From assembly GCA_018056705.1 (NCBI GenBank), contig JAGPFE010000009.1, positions 16,934 to 80,933 on the forward strand: a stretch of DNA of 64,000 nucleotides, in the 5' to 3' direction. The position numbers and the translations under genes are program-made. This document shows positions 34,390-42,793 of this stretch, one piece after another. Under the pieces are notes generated by a model. That model was not told the origin of the DNA, did not search any database, and was given only the letters and a program-made list of their open reading frames with translations. Each line of letters starts with the position of its first letter. The first letter of the stretch is position 1. This DNA is from Candidatus Hydrogenedentota bacterium. GTDB taxonomy: Bacteria; Hydrogenedentota; Hydrogenedentia; Hydrogenedentales; CAITNO01.

Positions 34390-34517
34390 AGGGACCACTC
34401 CGCCCGGCTCCATGCCGGAAGTTTCCTGCTGTCCCGGGGTTCCCGTGACTTGTGCCGCGGCGCGCCAGCGGTCCGTGGTCGGGGGATTGCGCGTCGCGGG
34501 CAGGGGATCGGTAAGCC

Positions 34518-35447
34518 TTACAGGCTACCCCGCGCGGCCAGGAAGGCCTCGATTTCCGCCCGCGTGGGGGCCGACGGTTGCGCCCCCAGCCGGGTCACCG
34601 AAATCGCCGCCGCCGCGCACCCGAACCGGATGGCATCCCGCAGGGATTTGCCCTCGGATAGGGCGGTGGCCAGGGCGCCATTGAACACGTCGCCCGCCGC
34701 CGTGGTGTCCACCGCTTCCACCGGGAACCCCGGGACCATGCCCTGCCATTCGGGATCACGCGCGTACACCCCTTTAGCCCCCAGGGTGATCAGCACGGTG
34801 CGGGGGCCCCGTTCCGCCAGCCGTTCGGCGGCCGCGGCGGCTTCCGCCTCGTCGCGCGCGGGCAGTCCCGTCAGCAATTCCGCCTCGGTCTCGTTCGGGG
34901 TCAGCACGCTGACCACCCGGAGCAGCGCCTCGGGCAGTTCCCGGGCCGGGGCGGGGTTCAGGATGGCCCGGACGCCGTGCCGTACTGCCAGTTCCATGGC
35001 CCGTTGCGCCGTTTCCAGCGGGACTTCCAGTTGCGCGAGGACGCACGCTGATTCCGCGATGGCCGTTTCCGCGCCGTCCACGTCTTCCGGCGTCAGCCGG
35101 GCGTTCGCTCCCGGGGCCACGGCAATGCTGTTTTCCCCGCGCTGGTCCACCATGATCAGCGCGACGCCCGACGCCTCCCCGGCTGTTTTATGGACGTGGC
35201 GGACGTCGATGCCGTCCCGCTCAAAGCCCCGGATGGCGTTTTCCCCGAACAGGTCCTCGCCCACCCGGGCCACGAAGGTGACCTGCCCCCCCGTGCGGGC
35301 AGCCGCTACCGCCTGGTTCGCGCCCTTGCCCCCCGCCGCCATGGCGAAACGTCCACCCAGCACGGTTTCCCCGGGCCGGGGAATCCGATCCGACTGGATG
35401 ATCATGTCCGTGTTTGAACTGCCCACAACGACAATCTTGCCTGGCAT
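34518..35447 (-). CDS. rbsK: Ribokinase
   Basis: The 309-residue PfkB-family kinase starts KIVVVGSSNTDMII and has the ribose-binding loop GGKGANQAVAAARTG, LNPAPARELP, TPNETEAELLTG, and the C-terminal signature DTTAAGDVFNGALA with the catalytic Asp of the anion-hole loop. It phosphorylates D-ribose to ribose-5-phosphate in the cytoplasm; related sugars are possible. The GRP-type transporter gene is 15 bases upstream on the same strand, so the two probably form an uptake-and-activation operon. Confidence 0.9.
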   Translation of the reverse strand: MPGKIVVVGSSNTDMIIQSDRIPRPGETVLGGRFAMAAGGKGANQAVAAARTGGQVTFVARVGEDLFGENAIRGFERDGIDVRHVHKTAGEASGVALIMVDQRGENSIAVAPGANARLTPEDVDGAETAIAESACVLAQLEVPLETAQRAMELAVRHGVRAILNPAPARELPEALLRVVSVLTPNETEAELLTGLPARDEAEAAAAAERLAERGPRTVLITLGAKGVYARDPEWQGMVPGFPVEAVDTTAAGDVFNGALATALSEGKSLRDAIRFGCAAAAISVTRLGAQPSAPTRAEIEAFLAARGSL

Positions 35448-35462
35448 GATCCGTTCTCCCGT

Positions 35463-36479
35463 TCAGCCACCATAAATCCCGCGGTTACCGGCAATCACAA
35501 GGGCCAGCCCCGCCACGTAAAACAGGAACATCAACCCAAGCAATGGCGCCGTGCCTTTCGGCGCGCCCTTGAATTCCCGCCAGATGAACACCCCCCACAG
35601 CGCCGCCACCAGCGTGGCCCCTTGTCCCAGTCCGTAAGATATCGCGTAACCTGCCGCGCCCCCGGCGATGATGCTGAAGGACATGCCCACGCCCCAGATC
35701 GCCCCGCCAAGCAGGCCAATCAGGTGCAGCCGCGGGTTCCCCTTGCGGAAATAATCCAGCGGGTCCACGGTTTCGCCGCTCACCGTCCACCGCATGGCGA
35801 TCGTGTTGAGAATGAAGTTGCTCGCGAACAACCCCGCCGCGAAACAGACCAGCGCCGTGTACGGCGTCAGTTTGCCCGCTTCCGGCGCGGCGAAATCCGT
35901 GGCCATGGCCGACGCCACCCGCCCGTAAAAGAACCCCATCGAGATGCCGCAGACGATGGAAATCACGACCCCCAGGGTCGACGTCTTCCGGTCCGTCGAT
36001 ACCCGTCGGTAGGCCAGCGCGTTCAGGATGATGGCGACCGCCACGCACGCGACCCCCAGGAACAGCACCACCGACTGGTATTTCGCGGGATCCTCCCGGA
36101 AATTGTCGATCACCCCCAGCACGAGCGCGAGGCCAATCCCCACAGGAAACGCAACCGACATGCCGGCAATGTCGATGGCTACCACCAGCAGGATGTTCGC
36201 GAAATTGAAGATCACCCCCCCAAGAAACGCGCTCAGCAGGTTCGCCCGGTCAGCCTGCGCGAGGTCCGCCAGGAAGGACCGGCCCTGCGATCCGAAACTC
36301 CCCAGGGTAAACGCGAACAGGAGGGTCAGCAGCAGGACCCCCAGCGCGTAATCCCAGTAGAACAACTGGAACTTCCACTCCCGGGACGCCAGTTTCTGCG
36401 TGTTCGCCCACGATCCCCAGCACAGCATGGTGATCACGCACATCACCACGGCCAGCGCGTACGATTGCACGATAACCAT
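35463..36479 (-). CDS. GRP/RhaT-like sugar transporter of the DMT superfamily
   Basis: The 338-residue protein has about ten membrane helices and begins with MCVITMLCWGSWANTQKLA, a motif shared by GRP (glucose/ribose porter) proteins and ureide permeases. NFANILLVVAIDIAGMSVAFPVGIG and SYGLGQGATLVAALWGVFIWREFKG are also typical of this group. Secondary uptake of a monosaccharide, probably ribose given the ribokinase next door, is inferred. No periplasmic binding protein or ATPase is present. Confidence 0.78.
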   Translation of the reverse strand: MVIVQSYALAVVMCVITMLCWGSWANTQKLASREWKFQLFYWDYALGVLLLTLLFAFTLGSFGSQGRSFLADLAQADRANLLSAFLGGVIFNFANILLVVAIDIAGMSVAFPVGIGLALVLGVIDNFREDPAKYQSVVLFLGVACVAVAIILNALAYRRVSTDRKTSTLGVVISIVCGISMGFFYGRVASAMATDFAAPEAGKLTPYTALVCFAAGLFASNFILNTIAMRWTVSGETVDPLDYFRKGNPRLHLIGLLGGAIWGVGMSFSIIAGGAAGYAISYGLGQGATLVAALWGVFIWREFKGAPKGTAPLLGLMFLFYVAGLALVIAGNRGIYGG

Positions 36480-36605
36480 TTCCAGTCCTCCATGCCGGTT
36501 GACACCGATGTCTCATTGCTTATTATGCTTATCGGCGCGTACCGGGTAAAACACCGCGTTCCGTCATTGCGGACGCGCCTGGCCCGCGTCGCCGGAAAGG
36601 AAAAC

Positions 36606-38081
36606 ATGGATCACGTACTGCTCGCCTGCGTCGGACAGAGAGACCTGCAGCAATGCCGGGACTCCGGCATGCTGGAGCCGTTAGACAAGAAGACGTTGCG
36701 CCAGAAAAGCGAGGAAATTTTCCATGAACTGGACGCCTGGCGGGAACGCCTCGCGTGTCCCATGCTCATGGCCGCGCTGCGAGAAATGACCGAAAAATAC
36801 ACGGGGCCAGGTAAAGGGGGAGAAATTCAGGTCGTCCTGCTGGCCTCGGATCAGGAGGATGCCTCCCACCGCCATGGCGACACGATCTATTGCGCCCGTA
36901 TCCTGGAAAAGTGCCTGCCGGTCTGGACGAAAAAAGAACTGAAAATAGCCATCAGGGTTAAGAAAGTCCTGGAACTCCACCACCGCCCGAACCGGTACGA
37001 CCAGATGTGGGAAGAAATCGAAACATGGCTGGACAGGGTCAGGATGACCGACGACGCGCGCTTTTACGTCCTGCTGGCTGGCGGCACGCCCGCCCAGAAC
37101 CTGGGCCTGCTGCTGGCCGCCGTGCGGCGGTTTGGCGACCGCGTGGACGTGCTGACCGTGGATGAACAGGCCACTCGCGCCACGCCGTTAAGGGTGGGCA
37201 GGAAACTTCTGCGCGCCTTTGAGGACCAGAAACTGGCCATTGCCTTGGAGCACTGGGATTTCAACAGCGCGCGCGGCGTGTTGTCCCCGGAATCTTCCGC
37301 CGCACGGTGCGCCAGCGCCGCCGTCGCCCGGTTGCTTTTCGATTTCGAAAATAGCCGCGATATCCTGGAGGCCCTGCAGGACCGCTTCAACAGCCCGCCG
37401 GAAGGATGGGACAAGCTGCTGGACGAGACGCGCGCGCTGGCCCACGCGGCCCGGAAGGATGCGGGGGCAGATTCCTGGGGACGCCTGATGCGCGAGATCT
37501 ACTGGAACGCCTGGATCAAGTGGCAGCGGGAAGAGTACGCCGATTTCCTGGGGCGACTCTGGCGCCTGCAGGAGGCGGCCCTGCAGACCGCCGTGTCCTG
37601 GGTGGTTGGCATCGACCTGCGCGACAAGCACAAGTCCGAAAAGAAATTTATCGAGTGGGTCCAGGGCATGCCTTCCCTGCTTTCCTGCCTCAAGGACAGG
37701 GAGGCACCGGACAAGGAAATACGTGTTCAGTACAACACGATGGTTTTTCAGTACGTTCTGGACTGGGCCATGACGGAGGGATCCCTCCAGCCGGACCAGT
37801 TAGAGAAAGCCCGGCGCGTTCGCGCGGCTGTCCATAAACTGGAACCCCTCCGGTCGTTGCGGAACAGGAGCATCCTGGCCCACGACCTGGAACCGGTGAC
37901 CAGGAAGAGAATCCGCGACAGCGTCCAGGCAGACCCGTCCGGGGAAAACGGATCGGAGGATCCCGAAGCGGCCCTGTTCCGGTGGATGGAAGATCTGCTC
38001 GAGGCGTGGGATGTTCCCGCCGGGTCCAACCCCTACGCGCAATACCGGGAATTGATCAGGACCCTGCACCAGAACGGATGA
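36606..38081 (+). CDS. CARF-HEPN ribonuclease, type III CRISPR ancillary effector (Csm6/Csx1/TIGR02710-like)
   Basis: The ATG at 36606 follows AAAGGA and gives 491 residues. Residues 1-230 have the CARF (Rossmann-like) pattern: VLLACVGQRD, IQVVLLASDQEDASHRHGDTIYCARIL, and the nucleotide-loop-like LLAGGTPAQNLGLLLAAVRRFGDRVDVLTVDEQ. The C-terminal part is helical and contains the HEPN RNase motif R-X4-H in RNRSILAH (R421, H426; N420 preceding). These features together define CARF-HEPN proteins activated by cyclic oligoadenylate. The family was recognised by eye and not by a search. The gene stands alone between the ribose transporter gene and two tRNAs, about 24 kb from cas6-cas10, with no other cas gene nearby. 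Confidence 0.78.
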   Translation: MDHVLLACVGQRDLQQCRDSGMLEPLDKKTLRQKSEEIFHELDAWRERLACPMLMAALREMTEKYTGPGKGGEIQVVLLASDQEDASHRHGDTIYCARILEKCLPVWTKKELKIAIRVKKVLELHHRPNRYDQMWEEIETWLDRVRMTDDARFYVLLAGGTPAQNLGLLLAAVRRFGDRVDVLTVDEQATRATPLRVGRKLLRAFEDQKLAIALEHWDFNSARGVLSPESSAARCASAAVARLLFDFENSRDILEALQDRFNSPPEGWDKLLDETRALAHAARKDAGADSWGRLMREIYWNAWIKWQREEYADFLGRLWRLQEAALQTAVSWVVGIDLRDKHKSEKKFIEWVQGMPSLLSCLKDREAPDKEIRVQYNTMVFQYVLDWAMTEGSLQPDQLEKARRVRAAVHKLEPLRSLRNRSILAHDLEPVTRKRIRDSVQADPSGENGSEDPEAALFRWMEDLLEAWDVPAGSNPYAQYRELIRTLHQNG

Positions 38082-38083
38082 CA

Positions 38084-38159
38084 TGGTGGGCCGTGCAGGA
38101 TTCGAACCTGCGACCTTGTGATTAAGAGTCACCTGCTCTACCAGCTGAGCTAACGGCCC
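38084..38159 (-). tRNA. tRNA-Lys (CTT)
   Basis: The reverse complement starts GGGCCGTTAGCTCAGCTGG and folds into a cloverleaf with D arm GCTC/GAGC, anticodon loop CTCTTAA (anticodon CTT), T arm GCAGG-TTCGAAT-CCTGC, acceptor GGGCCGT/ACGGCCC and encoded CCA. The top pair of the anticodon stem is a G-A mismatch. Confidence 0.93.
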
Positions 38160-38183
38160 CCCGACCAGATCGCAAATAAAAAA

Positions 38184-38258
<75 letters not shown>

Positions 38259-38297
38259 TCGCGGTGAATTTATGCTAGCAGATCCCAACCGGCCATG

Positions 38298-38999
38298 TCA
38301 AGAGATCGCCCGCGGATTTTCTTCTGGGGCTGTGGGCGGATGGGGTTCCGCGCTGGAAACGGTTCGGGGGGGCGTCCACGCTCCGGATTCGGGGATGTCC
38401 TGCCGGAACCCCACGCACAGGTGGGGTTCGAGGGGATGATCCCGGATAATATCGCGCCCCGATTCCACCAGCGGCCAGTTCTCCGGCAGGCAGGCCGCGT
38501 ACAGGTATTCCACGGCGATGCCCTGTTCCTGGAACTGCCGGGCAAGGTCCGCGGGCGGACGCATCCTGAACCGGTAATGCCGCGCGATTTCGGGCAGTCC
38601 CAGTCGCCGGTAGAATCGCTGGGCGGTCCGGTCCTGCGTCCAGTATTCCAGCCGACGGTATCCCAACCGTCGCGCGTCCGCCGCCGCCCGCATCAGGGCG
38701 ACGCCAAGGCCTAGCCCGGCATACTCGGGCAGCCGTCCAAATTCCAGCACGTAGCCGCCGGGCTCGTCCTTGAGGTAACACAACTCGCCCGGGTGGTTTT
38801 CGTACTGCGCGTCGAGCAGGCCGGCCAGTTGACCATTGACCAGCGCCACCAGCCGCGTGGACCGGTGGTTCGGGTAGGCAGGTCGTTCCTGGATCGTGTA
38901 ATTCCAGGCGTGGGACAGGGACATGATGATGGCGTGAACCCGCATCCACGCGTCCCGCATGCTGTCCTCGTAAGGAATAATTTCAACCCGTGCCGTCAT
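38298..38999 (-). CDS. GNAT-family N-acetyltransferase
   Basis: The likely start at 38999 (GGAAG just upstream) gives 233 residues. Residues about 40-150 hold the GNAT core: GQLAGLLDAQY, then the acetyl-CoA loop in PEYAGLGLGVALMRAAADARRLGYRRLEYWTQDRTAQRFYRRLGL. A C-terminal extension of about 80 residues, Pro-rich at the end, is not part of the fold. The acceptor is unknown. Its first 17 bases overlap the glycosyltransferase stop region, so the two genes are translationally linked. Confidence 0.75.
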   Translation of the reverse strand: MTARVEIIPYEDSMRDAWMRVHAIIMSLSHAWNYTIQERPAYPNHRSTRLVALVNGQLAGLLDAQYENHPGELCYLKDEPGGYVLEFGRLPEYAGLGLGVALMRAAADARRLGYRRLEYWTQDRTAQRFYRRLGLPEIARHYRFRMRPPADLARQFQEQGIAVEYLYAACLPENWPLVESGRDIIRDHPLEPHLCVGFRQDIPESGAWTPPRTVSSAEPHPPTAPEENPRAIS

Positions 39000-40014
39000 G
39001 ATCTTCCGCTTCCGTGTCGGGGAAACCCGTGGGGCTGGCTTCCAGGGCTTGGCGGGCCGCTTCCGCCTGTTGCCGGAGCAGCGCCGCCCGGCGCGCGTCC
39101 CCGAGTTGTTCCGTCGCACCGGCCAGGACCTCCAGGGCGAGCGGATCGGCCCGCCACAGCCGCAGGGCCTCCAGCCCGGTCTCGATGGCCTGCTTCAAGT
39201 GACCTTCCGCAAGCAGGCGCGCGGCCGATTCGGCCAGCCGCCGGGCCCGCAGGGCCTCTTCCAGCCGCTCCTGGGGCTGGGGACGGAACTTGGCCATGAA
39301 CAAGGCCTCGTTGCGGGCGAGCAGTTGACGGTACGTTTCCGCGTCGGGGTCCATGGCCGCGAAGGTTCGCCCGCCGTAATGGAACACGAACGCGTCTTCC
39401 GCGATGATCAGCCGCCACCCCGCGCGCAGCACCCGCAGGCTGTAATCGTCGTCCTCGAAATTGCCGATGCCGTACCGTTCATCGAACAGCCCCACGTCGC
39501 GGATCACCTGGTCGCGGATCAGCAGGCAGAACCCGACGAGCCGGGCTGTTTCCCGGCGGCGCCCGGCAAATGCCCGGGCCCGGGATTCGGCAAACGCGAC
39601 CATTTCCTCGAAGGATGCCAGGGGTGGGGTGTCGATTTGCTGGGAGCCGGACACGTTGTTGCTGACCGGTCCGGCCATGCCGGCGTCGGGCGTTTCCTCG
39701 AGGGCGGCGCGCAATCGTTCGAGCCATCCCGGCGGGAGTAGCGTGTCGTTGTTGAGGAGCAGGACGTGTCCCGGGCGTGCCCGATGGATACCGGCGTTTA
39801 CCGCGGCGGCGAACCCCCGGTTTTCGGGGAAATGGATCACTTCGGCGCCTGGCATGGCGTCGAACAGTTCGGCGGTGCCGTCGGTGGATCCGTTGTCGAC
39901 GAGGATGAGCCGATAGGTATCGGGGGGGGTGTGGTCTGCCAGGGTCTGCAGGCACTGGCGGGTATAGGCGACCTGGTTCCATGCCGGGATGATGATATTG
40001 ACCGGCTCGATCAT
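38983..40014 (-). CDS. Family 2 glycosyltransferase with helical C-terminal repeats
   Basis: Residues 1-230 of 343 are a GT2 catalytic domain: VNIIIPAWNQVAYTRQCLQTL, LVDNGSTDGT, ENRGFAAAVNAGI, the NND metal motif in LLLNNDTLLPPGWLE, and GNFEDDDYSLRVLRAGWRL. The C-terminal 100 residues are Arg/Ala-rich helices resembling TPR repeats (LKQAIETGLEALRLWRADPLAL). It is cytoplasmic, without membrane helices, and should add a sugar to a glycan or protein. dtd lies seven bases upstream. The acceptor cannot be named. Confidence 0.85.
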   Translation of the reverse strand: MIEPVNIIIPAWNQVAYTRQCLQTLADHTPPDTYRLILVDNGSTDGTAELFDAMPGAEVIHFPENRGFAAAVNAGIHRARPGHVLLLNNDTLLPPGWLERLRAALEETPDAGMAGPVSNNVSGSQQIDTPPLASFEEMVAFAESRARAFAGRRRETARLVGFCLLIRDQVIRDVGLFDERYGIGNFEDDDYSLRVLRAGWRLIIAEDAFVFHYGGRTFAAMDPDAETYRQLLARNEALFMAKFRPQPQERLEEALRARRLAESAARLLAEGHLKQAIETGLEALRLWRADPLALEVLAGATEQLGDARRAALLRQQAEAARQALEASPTGFPDTEAEDHDGTG

Positions 40015-40021
40015 GGACGCC

Positions 40022-40471
40022 TCAGAATAGTTTGCTCGAGTCGAGCAGGATGGTCACGGGCCCGTCGTTTACCAGCGATACCATCATGTGCGCGCCGAAC
40101 ACGCCGGTCTCCACCTGGAGTCCCATGGCGCGCAGTTTCCCGACCACCTCTTCGTAGAGGGGAACGGCCTTGTCCGGTTTGGCAGCGGCGGTGAACGATG
40201 GGCGACGGCCCCGGCGGCAATCGCCGTGCAGGGTGAACTGCGAGATGATCAGGATCGCTCCCCCCGACTCGAGAACGGACCGGTTCATCCGGCTGTTTTC
40301 GTCGGGAAAGATCCGGAGGTTGGCCACCTTGTCCACGATGTAGGCCGCGTCTTCCGGGCCGTCGTTCTCTTCCACGCCCAGCAGCACGAGAAGACCCGGG
40401 CCGATGGCTCCCACTACTTGGTCATCCACCGTTACGGACGCTCTGGCTACCCGTTGTACAACCGCGCGCAT
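40022..40471 (-). CDS. dtd: D-aminoacyl-tRNA deacylase
   Basis: The 149-residue protein matches DTD throughout: [21 protein letters not shown], the cross-subunit SQF motif in [12 protein letters not shown], and the Gly-cisPro-like region ending in [11 protein letters not shown]. It removes D-amino acids mischarged on tRNA, and glycine from tRNA-Ala, in the cytoplasm. It is 67 bases downstream of murG and may be the continuation of the dcw operon transcript. Confidence 0.95.
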   Translation of the reverse strand: MRAVVQRVARASVTVDDQVVGAIGPGLLVLLGVEENDGPEDAAYIVDKVANLRIFPDENSRMNRSVLESGGAILIISQFTLHGDCRRGRRPSFTAAAKPDKAVPLYEEVVGKLRAMGLQVETGVFGAHMMVSLVNDGPVTILLDSSKLF

Positions 40472-40538
40472 ACGCGTTCCTTCAGCGTGGTATCAGTGTA
40501 AGAGGAACGTGGAAGATCGGTCAACCCGGTGGCGCGCG

Positions 40539-41642
40539 TCAGGGGTGATCCATGCCGGCCAGGGACTCGAGGATACGCTCGACGATGGTTTCGGCGGCCA
40601 GGGGACGCGCCAGGCTTCGTGCGGCCTCGGCCATGGCGGCCAGCCGGGCGGGATCCGCCAGCAGTTCCCTCAGGACCGATCCCAGCCGGTCGGCGTCGCA
40701 TGCCGCGTCGGGGATGAGCACGGCCGCTCCCGCTTCCTCGAAGGCCCGGGCGTTGAGTTCCTGGTGGTTGTCCGCGGCGTGGGGGTAGGGCACCAGGATG
40801 GCGGGCTTGCCGAGCGCGGCCAGTTCGGCGGTGCTGGAAGCACCCGCGCGGCTGACCACGAGGTCCGCGGCCACGCACGCGGCGGGCATGTCGTCGATGA
40901 AACTGAACACCCGCACCGGGAGGGACGCGGTTTCCGCCACCTGGCGCGCGGCCTGGACGGCGTCCCGTCCGCACATCCACAGGTATCGCGCGCGGGGAGC
41001 GTTGCCGGCGCGGAGCAGGTCCTCCATGGCCCGGTTGAGGGATCGCGCGCCCTGGCTGCCGCCGCAAACCAGCACGACCGGCAGGTCCGCGGACAGGTCC
41101 ATCCGGGCAAGGGCCTCTTCGCGCGACGGCGGTTCCAGGAAAGCCCGGCGCACCGGGTTACCCGTCACCACCGCCCGTTCCCGGGGATAGGGTCCAAGCG
41201 TGTCCGCGTAACTGAGAAAGATCATCCGGGCCCGGTCCGCGCATAGGCGGTTGGCAAGGCCCATCCGGCGGTTCTGTTCATGGATGAAAGTCGGGATGCC
41301 CATCCGTTGGGCGGTCCACACCAGCGGCAGCGACGCGTAGCCGCCCACGCCGATGACCGCCCGGGGCTGAAACCGGTGCAGCCAGAAGTAACACCTCGTG
41401 ATGGACCAGCCGAGTTTCAGGGCCGTCACCGCCACGCGGGGGGAACGGGACCGGGTCCAACCCTCTATGGGCAGGCCCCGGAAGACGATGTCCGCCGCGC
41501 GGCACATTCGTTCTTCGAGGCCTCCCGCGCGACCGACCCAGGTCAGTTCCAGCAGGGGATCACGCCGACGCAGTTCTTCCACGATGGCCAGGGCGGGGGT
41601 GACGTGCCCCCCGGTGCCTCCACCGGCAATCATGATCCGCAT
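40539..41642 (-). CDS. murG: UDP-GlcNAc transferase MurG (lipid II synthesis)
   Basis: The 367-residue GT28-family enzyme has the N-terminal glycine loop GGGTGGHVTPALAI, VIGVGGYASLPLVW, HEQNRRMGLANR, and the donor-site segments VCGGSQGARSLNR and SRAGASSTAELAALGKPAILVPYPHAADNHQE. It transfers GlcNAc to lipid I on the inner face of the membrane. The ATG shares one base with the ftsW stop (TGATG). It is the last cell-wall gene of the cluster in this window; murC, murB, ddl, ftsQ, ftsA and ftsZ do not follow. Confidence 0.96.
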   Translation of the reverse strand: MRIMIAGGGTGGHVTPALAIVEELRRRDPLLELTWVGRAGGLEERMCRAADIVFRGLPIEGWTRSRSPRVAVTALKLGWSITRCYFWLHRFQPRAVIGVGGYASLPLVWTAQRMGIPTFIHEQNRRMGLANRLCADRARMIFLSYADTLGPYPRERAVVTGNPVRRAFLEPPSREEALARMDLSADLPVVLVCGGSQGARSLNRAMEDLLRAGNAPRARYLWMCGRDAVQAARQVAETASLPVRVFSFIDDMPAACVAADLVVSRAGASSTAELAALGKPAILVPYPHAADNHQELNARAFEEAGAAVLIPDAACDADRLGSVLRELLADPARLAAMAEAARSLARPLAAETIVERILESLAGMDHP

Positions 41643-42793
41643 CAGTAGTTCCCCGCGGTTTCCGGGGGCAGGTTGAAGCCCTCGGGCATTTCAATGGTCG
41701 GCAGGATGTCGCGTGCGTGGCGGGGCAGGCACTGGCTGGCCACGTTGACCAGGACGCCCGCCATGGCCATGGTCACGATCAGCGAGGTGCCGCCATAGGA
41801 CACGAACGGCAGGGGAAGTCCCTTGGTGGGCAGCAGCCCCGTGTTCACCAGGATAATGAACAGGGCCTGGACACCAATGGACACGCCGATGCCGCCGGAC
41901 AGCAGCATGCCGAAACGGTCGGAACTGTTGGCACACACCCGCATGGCCGCCAGGAAAAACAGGAAGAACACGCACAGCACGGCCAGCGTGCCGATCAGGC
42001 CCGCCTCTTCGGCGAGGGTGGCGAAGATGAAGTCCGTGTCCGCCGCGGGCAGGTCCCCCAGTTTCTGGGTACCCGAACCAAGGCCCGAGCCCAGCAGGCC
42101 GCCCTTGCTGAAGCTGTAAAGGGCCTGGATCAGTTGCCAGCCCGATCCCGTCCGGTCCTGCCAGGGATCCAGGAACGCCCTTAAACGCTCCATCCGGTGC
42201 GCCGCGAACATGATCAGCGGCACGAGGGCCGCGCCTCCTGCCGCGCCTATCGCGCCAATGTAGATGATGGGGATGCCCGCGAAGTACAGCATGGCGAAGG
42301 CCGTCACCATGATCATGAAGGGGATGCCGATATCCTTTTCGAGAAAGACCAGGCCGGCGAAAAACGTGGCCGTGAGCAGGGCGGGCAGAATGACCCTTGG
42401 AATCGACCGGATCTGGTCCATGCCCTCGCTCAATTTCGCGGCCAGCATGAGGATCAGCGCGAACCGGGCCAGTTCGGACGGCTGGAACCCGACGCCGTAA
42501 ATCCGGAGCCACCGCCTTGCCCCGCCGGTTTCCTTGCCGAAAAGCAGGACCGCGACCAGCAGCACCACGCACAGCGCCACCAGGGACAGCCATTCCCGGC
42601 GGTGACCAAGACGATGGTAGTCCCGCAGGGCGAACAGGAAGAACACGCCCAGGCCGACCGGCAGAAACAGGCACTGCTTGGTGAAATTCCCCTCGGGATG
42701 GATGCGGGCAACGTCCACGCTGTAGATGAGCAGGGTGCCCAGTAGCGCGAGACCTATGGCGGTAAGGGCGATGGTCGCGGCCGTCCACTTCAT
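41642..42793 (-). CDS. ftsW: Lipid II polymerase FtsW (SEDS family)
   Basis: The 383-residue membrane protein has about ten helices and SEDS signatures: RWLRIYGVGFQPSELARFALILMLA, YSFSKGGLLGSGLGSGTQKLGDLPAADTDFIFATLAEEAGLIG and the C-terminal LPFVSYGGTSLIVTMAMAGVL. The position in the dcw cluster between murD and murG marks it as FtsW; the paralogue RodA is at 58415. With FtsI it polymerises septal peptidoglycan. The ATG overlaps the murD stop by four bases. Confidence 0.95.
   Translation of the reverse strand: MKWTAATIALTAIGLALLGTLLIYSVDVARIHPEGNFTKQCLFLPVGLGVFFLFALRDYHRLGHRREWLSLVALCVVLLVAVLLFGKETGGARRWLRIYGVGFQPSELARFALILMLAAKLSEGMDQIRSIPRVILPALLTATFFAGLVFLEKDIGIPFMIMVTAFAMLYFAGIPIIYIGAIGAAGGAALVPLIMFAAHRMERLRAFLDPWQDRTGSGWQLIQALYSFSKGGLLGSGLGSGTQKLGDLPAADTDFIFATLAEEAGLIGTLAVLCVFFLFFLAAMRVCANSSDRFGMLLSGGIGVSIGVQALFIILVNTGLLPTKGLPLPFVSYGGTSLIVTMAMAGVLVNVASQCLPRHARDILPTIEMPEGFNLPPETAGNY

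Noticed and set aside
35622..36605. Extension of the CARF-HEPN frame upstream of 36606
   Set aside because: This part lies antisense to the sugar transporter and encodes a low-complexity His/Arg/Gln-rich sequence; the ribosome site AAAGGA supports the start at 36606.
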